64,000 nt of DNA from Hyphomicrobiaceae bacterium (GCA_020638095.1 JACKJF010000003.1:744001-808000), one strand, 5' to 3'. Numbered from the stretch's first letter, positions 51,528-60,964 are shown. The notes: a model not told the origin generated them from the letters alone. Numbers and translations are program-made.

Positions 51528-52507
51528 ACACGATCTCCAAAATCTTCCTTCGGCGCGAGGCGGGCATCTTCGTGATGATCGTCCTGTTCTGCTTGGCGGT
51601 CGGGGCCTTCAAGCCCCAGTTTCTGACGCTACAAAGCCTCAGGATCGTGCTCCTGCTCGTGCCCCTGATCCTCATCGGCGCCATGGGCCAGATGCTGGTT
51701 CTCGTTGCGCGTCACGTCGACCTTTCCATCGGCTCGACGCTTGGTTTTTCGGCCATGGTCGTGGGCATGATGTTCAAGTACTACCCCGAGATCTGGTGGC
51801 CGCTCGGCTTTCTCGTCGCCATTGGCGTTGGCGCCGGGCTCGGGCTTTTCAACGGCTTCCTGATCACTCTTTTCAGGCTGCCCGCCATCATCGTCACGCT
51901 CGGCACGCTGAACCTTTATCGCGGCCTGACCTACATCATTTCCAACGCCAAGCAGATCGACCGGCAATACGTACCCTCCGAACTCAAGGCCATGTCGCAG
52001 ACGTCGCCGATCTTCGGCATTCCCTGGATCATCTTCATGATCATCGCGATTGCCCTGCTGACCTACTGGTTTGCCATGCACACCCGCGTCGGGCGCCAGA
52101 TCTTCGCGCTCGGTTCGAACCCGGTCGCAGCGCAGTTGCGCGGCATCAACGTCAGCAAGATCACCCTTCTGGTCTTTGCCCTCTCCGGCGCATTGGCCGG
52201 GCTGGCCGGCATCATGTACGCGAGCCGCTGGGGCTTCGTTAATCCGTCCAACACCGGATCGGGATTCGAATTCCAGGTCATCGCGGCCGTCGTCATCGGC
52301 GGCGTGTCGATCAATGGCGGGGTCGGCACTGTGTTGGGCACCGTGCTCGGCGTGCTGCTTCTCGGTTGCGTGTCGTCGGCGCTGCCGTTGCTTGGCATTC
52401 CCGGAACCACCCAGAACGCGATCTATGGCGCGGTCATCATCATTGCGCTCCTGATCGACCGCGGCGTCCGCCAGCGCGCCATCAAGACGATTTCCGCGAA
52501 GGCCTGA
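51524..52507 (+). CDS. rhaP: CUT2 sugar ABC transporter permease (RhaP type)
   Basis: The 327-residue membrane protein has about nine to ten hydrophobic segments beginning MIVLFCLAVGAFK. It carries the RbsC-family LFNGFLITLFRLPAIIVTLG near residue 105 and the coupling segment AQLRGINVSKITLLVFALSG near 205. It overlaps the ATPase gene by 4 bp (ATGA). With the following permease it forms a heterodimeric channel. Confidence 0.9.
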   Translation: MNTISKIFLRREAGIFVMIVLFCLAVGAFKPQFLTLQSLRIVLLLVPLILIGAMGQMLVLVARHVDLSIGSTLGFSAMVVGMMFKYYPEIWWPLGFLVAIGVGAGLGLFNGFLITLFRLPAIIVTLGTLNLYRGLTYIISNAKQIDRQYVPSELKAMSQTSPIFGIPWIIFMIIAIALLTYWFAMHTRVGRQIFALGSNPVAAQLRGINVSKITLLVFALSGALAGLAGIMYASRWGFVNPSNTGSGFEFQVIAAVVIGGVSINGGVGTVLGTVLGVLLLGCVSSALPLLGIPGTTQNAIYGAVIIIALLIDRGVRQRAIKTISAKA

Positions 52508-52509
52508 CG

Positions 52510-53514
52510 ATGAGCGTGACTGAAAAATCAGAAATAGCCGCCGCGCCGCAACGTGAATCGGCCTCCGCGCGCCCGCGCTGGCAGGTCATGCTCATCCGCC
52601 CTGAGTTGATGACCTTTGTTCTGCTCATCATCGCGCTGATCGTTGCGAGTTCGCTTTCGCCCTATTTCCTCGACATTGCCTACATCCTCGACAGCTTTAC
52701 CCTTTCCGCCGAACTCGCCATGGTCGCCCTGGTCCTGACCATAATGATTATCGCGGGTGAAATCGATCTGTCGCCGGCCTCGGGCATGGCGCTTGCCGCA
52801 TGCACCTTCGCCTATGCCCAGCAGGCGGGCGTGCCCATCCCGCTCGCCGTCGGGGTCGGGCTTCTGACAGGCCTTGCCATGGGCCTTCTGAACGGCATTC
52901 TCGTGATCCGGTTCCAGCTGCCCTCGATCATCGTGACCATCGGCACGCTCATCTTTTATCGAGGGTTGGCACAAGTCATTGCCGGCGACCAGTCGATCAG
53001 GGTTCCGGAGTGGTTCATCGGCATCAACCGGGTGCTTGTGTTCGGCATTCCGGTTCCGGTCCTCGTCTTCGTGATCCTCTCCGTCGTTCTGGGTTTTGTG
53101 CTTTCGAGCACGATCTACGGCCGCCAGATCTATCTGATCGGCACCAACCCCATCGCCGCGCGCCACGCGGGAATTCGCGCCAACCGTATCAAGATGAGCC
53201 TTTTCCTGCTCATCGGCATCACCGCCTCGATCGCCGGCATGATGACCGCATCCCGCCTGGGCTCGGTCCGCTACGACATCGCGCTTGGTGGCGAACTGCA
53301 GATGGTCCTGATGGCCATGCTCGGCGGGACCTACATTTTCGGCGGGCGGGGCTCGATCCTCGGCACCTTCCTTGCGGCCTGGCTGCTCGTCATCGTCTCG
53401 ACCGGGATGATCGTCGCCAACATTCTGCCGGCCATGCAGCTCTGCGTTCTCGGCGTGCTGCTCATCATCTCGATCATCGCAACCAATTTCATCTATTCCC
53501 GCACGCAAAGGTGA
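52510..53514 (+). CDS. rhaQ: CUT2 sugar ABC transporter permease (RhaQ type)
   Basis: The 334-residue membrane protein has MIIAGEIDLSPASGMALAAC near residue 80, LLNGILVIRFQLPSIIVTIG near 125 and AARHAGIRANRIKMSLFLLI near 215, all typical RbsC-family elements. It starts 2 bp after the partner permease stop, with translation probably coupled. An upstream frame extension to 52366 lies inside the previous gene. Confidence 0.9.
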   Translation: MSVTEKSEIAAAPQRESASARPRWQVMLIRPELMTFVLLIIALIVASSLSPYFLDIAYILDSFTLSAELAMVALVLTIMIIAGEIDLSPASGMALAACTFAYAQQAGVPIPLAVGVGLLTGLAMGLLNGILVIRFQLPSIIVTIGTLIFYRGLAQVIAGDQSIRVPEWFIGINRVLVFGIPVPVLVFVILSVVLGFVLSSTIYGRQIYLIGTNPIAARHAGIRANRIKMSLFLLIGITASIAGMMTASRLGSVRYDIALGGELQMVLMAMLGGTYIFGGRGSILGTFLAAWLLVIVSTGMIVANILPAMQLCVLGVLLIISIIATNFIYSRTQR

Positions 53515-53554
53515 CGGGATATCGCCGATAGTGGCAGTCACTCAGGAGGAAAAC

Positions 53555-54556
53555 ATGCTCAAAAAGTCAATATTGATCGGCCTGGCGTTCGGCCTTGCCA
53601 CGATCGTCACAGGCGCGTTCGCCCAGGACCCGATCAAGATCGTTTACATCGGTAAGAACACGGGCAACCCGTATTTCGACAGCATCACCGGCGGCTTCGA
53701 GGATGCCTGCCAGGTCAAGGGTTGCGACTTCCTGTTCGTCGCTCCGCCGACCGCCGAGGCCACCTCGCAGATCCCCTTCATCGAGGCCCAGATTCAACGT
53801 GGCGTCAACGTGATCGGCATCGCGCCGAACAGCCCTGACGCCCTCAATCAGGTTCTCGATGAGGCTCGCGCCAAGGGCATTCTGGTTCTGACGGTCAACG
53901 GCGACCTCGTGGGCAACGAATCCCACCGCGATGCGACCATTCTGCCGGTCGACTTCACCAAGACCGGCCCGAACCAGGTCGAACTGATGGGCTCGATGAT
54001 CAACTACGAAGGCGACATCGCCATTCTCTCGGCAACGACCGAAGCGCCTGACCAGAACACCTGGATCGCCGCGATGAAGGACACGCTGGCCAACAATCCG
54101 AAATATGCCAACATGCACCTCGTTGCGACCGTCTATGGCGACGACCAGCCGGAAAAGTCCACGACCGAAATGGAAGCCCTTCTGGCCAACTATCCTGACC
54201 TCGTTGGCGTGATTGCGCCGACCACGGTCGGTATCGCCGCCGCGGCCCAGGTGGTCCAGTCCCGCATGATCGCCGACAAGGTCCACGTCACCGGCCTTGG
54301 CCTGCCGAGCGAAATGCGCGACTTCGTCAAGGATGGCACCGTCTCCGCCTTCCAGCTCTGGTCGCCCTATAACGAAGGCTGGCTGGCCGTTCACTTCGCC
54401 CTTGGCGTGCTCGACGGCTCGATCAAGAACGAAGTCGGTGGAACCTTCGAAGTGCCCAATCTCGGCACGATCACGATCAACGACCTGAATGCGATGAACA
54501 CCCAGGCCGAATTGACGACTTTCGACATCAACAATATCGACGATTTCAACTTCTGA
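53555..54556 (+). CDS. rhaS: Rhamnose-type ABC transporter substrate-binding protein
   Basis: The 333-residue protein has a signal peptide (MLKKSILIGLAFGLATIVTG, cleavage after AFA near residue 22). It continues as a periplasmic-binding protein of the RbsB/RhaS type: KNTGNPYFDSITGGFEDAC, IPFIEAQIQRGVNVIGIAPN near 75, and VYGDDQPEKSTTEMEALLA near 195. The segments fit the rhamnose-binding RhaS family as I recall it. GGAGG lies a few bases before the ATG. A stable hairpin follows the stop codon, as is usual for binding-protein genes. Confidence 0.88.
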   Translation: MLKKSILIGLAFGLATIVTGAFAQDPIKIVYIGKNTGNPYFDSITGGFEDACQVKGCDFLFVAPPTAEATSQIPFIEAQIQRGVNVIGIAPNSPDALNQVLDEARAKGILVLTVNGDLVGNESHRDATILPVDFTKTGPNQVELMGSMINYEGDIAILSATTEAPDQNTWIAAMKDTLANNPKYANMHLVATVYGDDQPEKSTTEMEALLANYPDLVGVIAPTTVGIAAAAQVVQSRMIADKVHVTGLGLPSEMRDFVKDGTVSAFQLWSPYNEGWLAVHFALGVLDGSIKNEVGGTFEVPNLGTITINDLNAMNTQAELTTFDINNIDDFNF

Positions 54557-54564
54557 TCGTCACT

Positions 54565-54592
54565 GGGCGCCGGTCATTTCCGGCCGGCGCCC
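54565..54592 (+). terminator. GC-rich hairpin after the binding-protein gene
   Basis: GGGCGCCGG (54565-54573) pairs perfectly with CCGGCGCCC (54584-54592) around a 10-base loop. No T-run follows. It resembles the hairpin behind the other binding-protein gene (19064-19101) and likely protects the upstream mRNA while letting some transcription through. Confidence 0.6.
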
Positions 54593-54618
54593 ACCCCCCA
54601 ACCCGAACGGATCCCAGC

Positions 54619-55374
54619 ATGAACCAGTACGATTTCAAGGACCGCGTCGCCATTATTACCGGTGGCGGACAGGGCATCGGCTTCACCGTCGCCCAGCGCT
54701 TGCTGGCGAGCGGCGCCAAGGTCAGCATCTGGGATATCGACCAACCCCTTCTCGACAAGCTCCCCGCGAATCTTGGCGTGGGGGATGACCGCTTGCTGGC
54801 GCTCAACGCCAACATCTCCGAGGAAGATTCAATCGGGACGGCTGTCGCCGAGACAATCAGGAAATTTGGCCGGATCGACGTCCTGATCAACAACGCTGCG
54901 ATTGTCGGACCCAATGCCGCGACATGGGAATATCCGATCAAGGCATTCTCCGATGTCGTGCAGGTCGGGCTCATCGGCACCTTCATGGTCTGCCGCGCCG
55001 TGGTGCCGCACATGATTGCCCAGAACTACGGACGTGTCGTCAATGTGAGTTCCGTCGCCGGCAAGGAGGGCAACCCGAAGGCCCCCGCCTATTCATCGAT
55101 GAAGGCCGCTGTGCTGGCGCTGACCAAATCGCTCGGCAAGGAACTTGCGGACTACAATATCGCCGTCAACGCCGTCACGCCCGCCGTTGCCAAGACAACA
55201 CTGGCGCTTAGTCAGGATCCGGCTTTCCTGCAGATGATCGTCTCGAAGATTCCGCGCGGCCGCATGCTCGAACTCTCTGAGGCCGCTTCGATGATCTGCT
55301 GGCTTGCCTCCGAAGAGAACTCGTTCACGACGGCCGCGACCTTCGACCTCTCGGGAGGTCGCGCCACCTACTGA
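54619..55374 (+). CDS. SDR-family sugar or sugar-acid dehydrogenase
   Basis: The 251-residue classical SDR has the cofactor motif AIITGGGQGIGFTVAQ, NNAAIV near residue 92, a catalytic serine in VVNVSSVAGKEG near residue 140 and the YxxxK motif in YSSMKAAVLALTKSL near residue 155. The downstream AVTPAVAKTTLA and the end TFDLSGGRATY are usual. In such loci an SDR either oxidises L-rhamnose at C1 or 2-keto-3-deoxy-L-rhamnonate at C4, the latter opening a diketo route that avoids the aldolase. It lies between the transporter and RhmD in one operon. Confidence 0.85.
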   Translation: MNQYDFKDRVAIITGGGQGIGFTVAQRLLASGAKVSIWDIDQPLLDKLPANLGVGDDRLLALNANISEEDSIGTAVAETIRKFGRIDVLINNAAIVGPNAATWEYPIKAFSDVVQVGLIGTFMVCRAVVPHMIAQNYGRVVNVSSVAGKEGNPKAPAYSSMKAAVLALTKSLGKELADYNIAVNAVTPAVAKTTLALSQDPAFLQMIVSKIPRGRMLELSEAASMICWLASEENSFTTAATFDLSGGRATY

Positions 55375-55458
55375 TCCGCTGCGAAATCCGGCCGCTACAA
55401 TCAGGCCGGCACGCCAGAACCAGATTGAGAATGAACCAGGTGCACCCGAAGGCTCAAA

Positions 55459-56649
55459 ATGTTTCCCAGGATTAAGCACGTTCGCGCCTTCACGGTTCGC
55501 GGCGGCGGTGCCGACTATCACGATCAAGGCTCCGACCACTGGATCGACCAGCGCATCTCGACGCCCATGTCGAAATACGCGGAATATGCCCAAAGCCGGC
55601 AGAGCTTCGGCATCAACGTTCTCGGCACTCTGGTGGTTGAAGTCGAAGCCGAAAACGGCGTGACCGGTTTTGCCGTGACCACGGGAGGCGAAATCGGGGC
55701 GTTCATCGTCGAAAAGCACCTGTCGCGTTTCGTCGAAGGAGCCGACCCCGCCGACGTCGAGCGCATCTGGGACCAGATGTTCAACGCCACCCTCTACTAC
55801 GGTCGCCGCGGCATCGTGCTCAATGTCATTTCGGGCGTCGACCTCGCGATCTGGGACCTGCTCGGCAACCTTCGCCAGGAGCCGGTCTACGCCATGATCG
55901 GCGGCGCGGTACGGGATGAACAGCAGTTCTATGCCACCGGCGCGCGGCCTGACCTCGCCAAGCAAATGGGCTTCATCGGTGGCAAGATGCCTTTGGTCAA
56001 CAGTCCCTCGGACGGGCGGGAGGGAATGCAGCGCAGCCTCGATCACCTCGAAAGGATGCGCAACAGCGTCGGCGACGACTTCTGGCTGATGTACGACTGC
56101 TGGATGAGTCTCGACCTCAATTATGCAACCCAGCTTGCCCAAAGGGCGCATGAATTCGGCCTCAAGTGGCTCGAAGAAGCGCTTCCCCCGGACGATTATT
56201 GGGGCTACCGCGACCTGAAGCGCAACGCGCCCAAGGGAATGATGATTTCCACCGGCGAGCACGAGGCCACGCGCTGGGGCTTCCGTCTGCTCATGGAAAT
56301 GGAGTGCTGTGACATCCTGCAGCCGGACGTCGGCTGGTGCGGCGGGCTGACCGAGCTGCTCAAGATCTCGGCCATGGCCGACGCGCACCAGAAGCTCGTC
56401 ATCCCGCACGGGTCGAGCGTCTATAGCTATCACTTCGTCATCACCCGGCATAATAGCCCGTTCGCCGAGTTCCTGATGATGGCGCCCAAGGCCGACAAGG
56501 TCGTGCCGATGTTCTCGCCCATGCTGATCGACGAGCCGATCCCTGAGAACGGGCGGCTGAAACTTCCTGATCGGCCAGGCTTTGGCGTCAAGCTTTCGCC
56601 CGACCTGAAACTTGCGCGGCCGCACGAGCACGAACCGAAATTAATATAG
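55459..56649 (+). CDS. rhmD: L-rhamnonate dehydratase
   Basis: The 396-residue enolase-superfamily enzyme matches E. coli RhmD along its length, as I recall that sequence: [20 protein letters not shown] near residue 25, [20 protein letters not shown] near 53, [20 protein letters not shown] near 155, [10 protein letters not shown] near 213, [12 protein letters not shown] near 265 and [16 protein letters not shown] near 315. Asp215 and the two Glu of KWLEEALP and GEHE bind magnesium; the HGSS histidine is catalytic. It dehydrates L-rhamnonate to 2-keto-3-deoxy-L-rhamnonate. It ends the plus-strand operon, 13 bp from the convergent cyclase gene. Confidence 0.93.
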   Translation: MFPRIKHVRAFTVRGGGADYHDQGSDHWIDQRISTPMSKYAEYAQSRQSFGINVLGTLVVEVEAENGVTGFAVTTGGEIGAFIVEKHLSRFVEGADPADVERIWDQMFNATLYYGRRGIVLNVISGVDLAIWDLLGNLRQEPVYAMIGGAVRDEQQFYATGARPDLAKQMGFIGGKMPLVNSPSDGREGMQRSLDHLERMRNSVGDDFWLMYDCWMSLDLNYATQLAQRAHEFGLKWLEEALPPDDYWGYRDLKRNAPKGMMISTGEHEATRWGFRLLMEMECCDILQPDVGWCGGLTELLKISAMADAHQKLVIPHGSSVYSYHFVITRHNSPFAEFLMMAPKADKVVPMFSPMLIDEPIPENGRLKLPDRPGFGVKLSPDLKLARPHEHEPKLI

Positions 56650-56662
56650 CACCGGTCCGCGC

Positions 56663-58852
56663 TCAGGCGGGTTGGGGAAGGGGTTCCGTGGGCTGCTCCG
56701 CCAAACGGAAATCGTCCAGCCGCGACTTCAGCCGCTCGTAGAAATGGACGAGACCTGCATCGTTCCCCGGCACGAGATTGATGCAGGTATCGATCGCAGC
56801 ATTCGCGTCCTCGGACTTCAGAATGAGCGCGATAGCTTCACGGTGCGCCACATGCAGCCGCTTGAATTCCGGGCTTGCGGCGAACGCGGTATCGCCGACC
56901 AGAATGTGAATCTTTTCTCGCACCGACTTGCCCTTGAGCGCGACCGAGCCCGCTTCGAGAAATGCGAGATCGGCCACCTCTCGCCGCGTCGAATCTGAAA
57001 CCACGATGTCGTAATTGACCGCCTTGCAGGCATCTTCGACCCGGGAAGCCACGTTGACCGTGTCTCCGACACAGGAATAGTCGAACCGCGTTTCGAGCCC
57101 GAGATTGCCGACCAGCGCTTTGCCCGTCGCGACGCCAATACCAATGGCAATACTCTTGACCCGGCTGTCGCGACCATAAAGTCCGAACGCGTCGCGCGCG
57201 TTGAGGGTCTTCATCTTGTTGCGCATCGCTAGCGAGGCGACGCAGGCATGCCTTGCATGTTCTTCCACATCGACCGGCGCATTCCAGAACGCCATGATCG
57301 CATCGCCGATGAACTTGTCGATCGTGCCGGATTCATCGGTGATGCAGGCGCCGAGCGCGCCGAACATGGTGTTGAGCAGATGCACCAGCTCGCCCGGCTC
57401 GAGCCCCTCGCTCAACGTGGTGAAATTGCGGATGTCGAGAAAGAGCACACTGAGGTCGCGCACTTCGCCGCCGAGTTTGACCGAGTCCGAATTGGCTTCG
57501 ATCTTGGCCAGAAGCGCCGGCGCCACATAGTGGCCGAAGGCGCTGCGGATCATCCGCTTGTCCGAGTCCGAAATCAGGAACCGGAAGAAAATCATGGCCG
57601 TGTAGACCAGAAAGGCGGCACCGAGCGGGAAGGTGGGATCGACCAGCATCCCCCAGTTGACGAACGCCAACCACGATCCGCCCACTACCACGATCGCGGC
57701 AACACCGCCGACAAGCACGCTCGTAGCCGGCCCCGACCATAATAGGGTCACCACCATCAACAGGCCCAAAAGAATGAATGTGAGCAATTCGAGCCCGCTC
57801 ACCCAGTCGGCGCGGAGAAGGAATTTGCCAGAGATCATCTGATCGAGCGCCTGGGCGTGCACCTCGACACCCGGCATGCTTTCGCCCATCGGCGTACCGC
57901 GGATATCGAGCAACCCGGTCGCCGAGGTTCCAATCAGGATGATGTGGCCGCCTATCGCGGCCGCCTGCATCTGGTAGTCATCGCCCAGGATTTTCGAGGC
58001 CGAGACGTAAAGGCCGGGATCGCTCTTGTGGTAGTAGAGCCACATCGCTCCCGACGCATCGGTCGGAATTTCGAAATTGCCGATCCGCACGCTTGAAACC
58101 TGACCGCTGCCCTTGTCGTCGGAAAAAACGACGATGGTCGACGCCCGCATCGCGATGCGCAGGCTCTCTATCGAAAGGGACGTATAAAGGCTCGTTCCGT
58201 CCGACCAGAGTAGCGGCAGCCGCCGAATTGTGCCGACGTCGCCGTCTGGTGCGAGGCTGATCGAGCCGAGCCCCTTGGCCGCGTCGACCAGAACCGGCAG
58301 CGAGTTGACCGTTCCCTTGAGCCGCGGCACCTGGGCAACGGGATTGGGTCCGACGACGGCAAAGCCCGATTTTGCCGTGGGCGGTGGTTCACCCTGGGAC
58401 GGGGTCGCGCCAAATCCAAGAACCGATGGACTTTGACTGAGTGAATTCGCCATTTCCTGATCGAAATCGACAAGGGATGCCGCATCGATGTTCAATCCGG
58501 GATCGGCCTTGTTCAGGTCATTGGCGATCCGCGTTGGCGACATGCGATCCGGTTCGGGAAAGATCATGTCGAATGCGATCGAGGCTGCGCCCAGTTGCGT
58601 CAGCCGGTCGGTCAGGCGGGCCATCAGGTCGCGTGGCCATGGCCACTGCCCGAGCAGTTTTAGCGACTCGTCGTCGACGTCGACGATCGTGATCGGCGAA
58701 CCGGCGGGGACGCGCGGCGCAACCCGCTGAAAGTTGTCAAACGCAATTTCTCTGAGGATGCGCGTAGGATAGGGGTCCGCGATGCGGACCCCGGCGAGAA
58801 CGACAACGGTCAGAAGGCCGAACAGGAGCGGCAGAATCCGGCGCTTCCACAT
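56663..58852 (-). CDS. CHASE2-domain adenylate/guanylate cyclase
   Basis: The 729-residue protein has an N-terminal membrane segment (LLFGLLTVVVLAGVRIA). A large periplasmic CHASE2 domain follows (about 40-340: ITIVDVDDESLKLLGQWPWP, then ASIAFDMIFPEPDRM), then three membrane helices (about 345-430) and a class III cyclase domain (about 465-650). The cyclase domain has metal aspartates in VLFLDIRNFTTLSEG and DKFIGDAIMAFWN, and the GIGVATGKALVGNLG segment. It would make a cyclic nucleotide in the cytoplasm in response to an extracytoplasmic signal. It is followed on the operon side by the FecR-domain gene upstream (11 bp), a common pairing. Confidence 0.9.
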   Translation of the reverse strand: MWKRRILPLLFGLLTVVVLAGVRIADPYPTRILREIAFDNFQRVAPRVPAGSPITIVDVDDESLKLLGQWPWPRDLMARLTDRLTQLGAASIAFDMIFPEPDRMSPTRIANDLNKADPGLNIDAASLVDFDQEMANSLSQSPSVLGFGATPSQGEPPPTAKSGFAVVGPNPVAQVPRLKGTVNSLPVLVDAAKGLGSISLAPDGDVGTIRRLPLLWSDGTSLYTSLSIESLRIAMRASTIVVFSDDKGSGQVSSVRIGNFEIPTDASGAMWLYYHKSDPGLYVSASKILGDDYQMQAAAIGGHIILIGTSATGLLDIRGTPMGESMPGVEVHAQALDQMISGKFLLRADWVSGLELLTFILLGLLMVVTLLWSGPATSVLVGGVAAIVVVGGSWLAFVNWGMLVDPTFPLGAAFLVYTAMIFFRFLISDSDKRMIRSAFGHYVAPALLAKIEANSDSVKLGGEVRDLSVLFLDIRNFTTLSEGLEPGELVHLLNTMFGALGACITDESGTIDKFIGDAIMAFWNAPVDVEEHARHACVASLAMRNKMKTLNARDAFGLYGRDSRVKSIAIGIGVATGKALVGNLGLETRFDYSCVGDTVNVASRVEDACKAVNYDIVVSDSTRREVADLAFLEAGSVALKGKSVREKIHILVGDTAFAASPEFKRLHVAHREAIALILKSEDANAAIDTCINLVPGNDAGLVHFYERLKSRLDDFRLAEQPTEPLPQPA

Positions 58853-58863
58853 GTGCCAGCGGC

Positions 58864-60123
58864 TTATCCCGTAAAGGTTGAAAGCAGGTCATCGGCGAAA
58901 TGCCATGACATCGCCGGCGCTGGTTGGGTCATCGGGAAAGCGTCGTCAAGACGGGCATTCTTGTTGGAATTGCCGTTCCCGTTGCCATTGCCATTCCCAT
59001 TGCCGTTGCCGCCGGAATTGCCGTTGCCCTGGCCGGGATTCTGCGTTTCGCTCGTGGAGCCGCCATCATCCGCCTCACCGCCATTGCCGAGGCCCTTATT
59101 GCCCTTGCTTCCACCATTGCCCGAAGACGTATCGCCGGACGATGTGTTGCCGCTGGACGAGTTGTCCGACGACTGGCCCGAACCACCGGAACTGCCACCA
59201 CTATTTGATCCGCCCGAGCCGCCGGTTGACCCGCCTTGGCCATTGTCGCCGGAAGATTGCGAGCCTGCCCCGTTTCCGGCACTGACGACCGTGCCGTCGG
59301 GCAGGGCCACGCTGCCGCCCGTTTCGCCGATGCTGCCCGTCACTGCTGAGCGGTCGATCCCGGCGCCGTTCCCGAGCCGGTGCTTGAGTCTGCAGACCGC
59401 CGTTCCGAACACCCGGAAATCGCTGAAGAGCGGGCGCTGCGAGTCGATGTAAGGGAAATCCGCCGAAGTCAGATCGAACGTGCCATCTTCCGGATCGAAC
59501 AAGGTCGCTTGGGCTACCGGCGGAATGGCGCCGAAGTCACAGCGTTTGACCAGATCGACGCAGTCCCCGATGCTGGCGCACATGCTGACGGCGCCATGCA
59601 GCAGCCAGACGATGCCCTGTCCCGTCGGTTCGTCGACAAACAGATCGAAGGCCGTGCCGCGGACGCCGATCGTTCCCGTCGGCGTGTTGATTTCATAGGC
59701 TTGTTTGTCGCTGTCGCCGGTAATGAAACGGAACGTGCCACCGAGCGCATCGACAGCAAAAGACTCGACCGAATTGTCGTTGCGCAGCAGGTACCGCTCC
59801 AGCACAAGTGTCGAATTCGGTCCCACAACCATTCGCGTGTCGTCGACAAAAAGGATTTGCACCTGTCCGCTGCCGCCCGTCGAAATCGTCTGGCCCTCAT
59901 AGAGGTCCGCTCCGGTCAGGACTTGCGCGGTTGTGCCGTTAAGCTCTGAAACCGCCTGCGGGTTCACGCCGACGGCGCTGCCCATTGGGTCGAGCGCTGC
60001 CGCCGGACCAGCGAGACCCAGAAGCGCCGACAGGCCCAGCAGTATCGTTGACACGCTGAATTTCTGTCTCGCCCGCGCGATCACTTGGTCGCGAACAGCG
60101 GAATTCTCGAAAAGATGCACCAT
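58864..60123 (-). CDS. Secreted FecR-domain protein with Gly/Ser/Asn-rich tail
   Basis: The protein of about 419 residues has a signal sequence (ILLGLSALLGLAGPAAA, cleavage after ALA near residue 42). A FecR domain (about 60-200) shows EGQTISTGGSGQVQILFVDD, TRMVVGPNSTLVLERYL and INTPTGTIGVRGTAFDL. The C-terminal third is a low-complexity linker of Gly, Ser and Asn, including a run of GN dipeptides near residue 390, ending in a short non-repetitive tail. It is probably periplasmic and presents a signal to the adjacent CHASE2 cyclase. GGAG lies 8 bases before the ATG. Confidence 0.8.
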   Translation of the reverse strand: MVHLFENSAVRDQVIARARQKFSVSTILLGLSALLGLAGPAAALDPMGSAVGVNPQAVSELNGTTAQVLTGADLYEGQTISTGGSGQVQILFVDDTRMVVGPNSTLVLERYLLRNDNSVESFAVDALGGTFRFITGDSDKQAYEINTPTGTIGVRGTAFDLFVDEPTGQGIVWLLHGAVSMCASIGDCVDLVKRCDFGAIPPVAQATLFDPEDGTFDLTSADFPYIDSQRPLFSDFRVFGTAVCRLKHRLGNGAGIDRSAVTGSIGETGGSVALPDGTVVSAGNGAGSQSSGDNGQGGSTGGSGGSNSGGSSGGSGQSSDNSSSGNTSSGDTSSGNGGSKGNKGLGNGGEADDGGSTSETQNPGQGNGNSGGNGNGNGNGNGNGNSNKNARLDDAFPMTQPAPAMSWHFADDLLSTFTG

Positions 60124-60450
60124 CTCAATTCTCCAAGCTGCCGCCCGGCAGCGAAGCCGCCGTGCACCCGGTGAAAAAGCCGAACCGAGGCTGGTTGAGA
60201 TTGTGCGCCCTGCTTTCGGCAAGCCAGTTGACCGAAGTTAACAAATTGCTAACACGCAGGTCTCTCAAGCGTCAATCAACCGGGGCGGCATTGTCGAGGC
60301 AAACACTTGAGAATTTGGGCGTTTACCACTCTGAATTCGCGTTGCGCGAAAATCGAAGGGTGAATTGCCCAAGGTTTGGGCATGTGATAACGCAGCCTCG
60401 TATGCAACCTCTGCGCACCTCTCAGGTCCCGCGCTGCTAGGATCAAGAAA
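60124..60450. other. Divergent intergenic region, FecR gene and DUF3307 gene
   Basis: This 327-bp space has no supported gene. It holds an imperfect palindrome, GTTAACAAATTGCTAAC, at about 60237-60253 in AT-richer DNA near the FecR start. A perfect hairpin lies at 60366-60382, TGCCCAA and TTGGGCA with a 3-base loop. Promoters for both flanking genes must lie here. Confidence 0.6.
60366..60382. promoter_or_regulatory. Perfect 7-bp dyad upstream of the DUF3307 gene
   Basis: TGCCCAA (60366-60372) and TTGGGCA (60376-60382) are perfect inverted repeats with the centre GGT. The dyad lies about 70 bp upstream of the TTG start. It could be an operator or a short stem-loop; no regulator is indicated. 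Confidence 0.35.
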
Positions 60451-60834
60451 TTGCCTGAATTTGCACTCGTAGTTTTGCTTGGCCTGCAGACCAAACACTT
60501 CATCGCCGACTATCTGCTTCAGTTTGACTGGATGGTTGCCGAAAAAGGTGACCTCAGGAAGCTTGGCGGCTATGCCCACGCAGGCACCCATGTCATCGGC
60601 TCAGCCATCGTCCTTTTTCTCGCGGGCATCCGCCCGTCGGCGATCATAGCGCTACTGATCGCCGAATTCGTCATCCACTACACGCTCGACTACAGCAAGG
60701 TCCGCTATTCGAAGGACGTGACCCTCGATCAGAGCCCGCAGAAATACTTCGCCCTGCACGGACTCGACCAGTATTTCCACCATCTCACCTATCTGGCGAT
60801 GACCTACATCGCGGTCTTTACCCCCCTCTTCTGA
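60451..60834 (+). CDS. DUF3307-domain membrane protein
   Basis: The 127-residue protein has three to four hydrophobic segments and the family pattern QTKHFIADYLLQFDWMVAEK near residue 13, HAGTHVIGSA near 43, and HYTLDYSKVRYSK near 75 with a late HGLDQYFHHLTYL. DUF3307 proteins are small membrane proteins of unknown role, rich in conserved His and Asp that could bind metal. The TTG start is supported by AGGA 8 bases upstream; no ATG gives the full conserved region. Confidence 0.8.
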   Translation: MPEFALVVLLGLQTKHFIADYLLQFDWMVAEKGDLRKLGGYAHAGTHVIGSAIVLFLAGIRPSAIIALLIAEFVIHYTLDYSKVRYSKDVTLDQSPQKYFALHGLDQYFHHLTYLAMTYIAVFTPLF

Positions 60835-60964
60835 CTGGCCATTTGCCCGGTGCCCTTCTAAAAGATGCTGTTGCGTTCATGTTTTGAACGTGGTTGCATT
60901 GCCCGGCGGAAATCCTGCATTCCCGCACCAGATTCGGGACTGATGCGAGGTTCGGGGGCGCCAC

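Noticed and set aside
55093..56631. 512-codon minus-strand frame across rhmD
   Set aside because: RhmD on the plus strand matches E. coli along its full length; the antisense product is His- and Arg-rich without motifs.
58960..59240. Tandem DNA repeats in the FecR gene
   Set aside because: The repeats are codons for a Gly/Asn/Ser-rich protein linker, not a separate DNA element such as a CRISPR array or a satellite.
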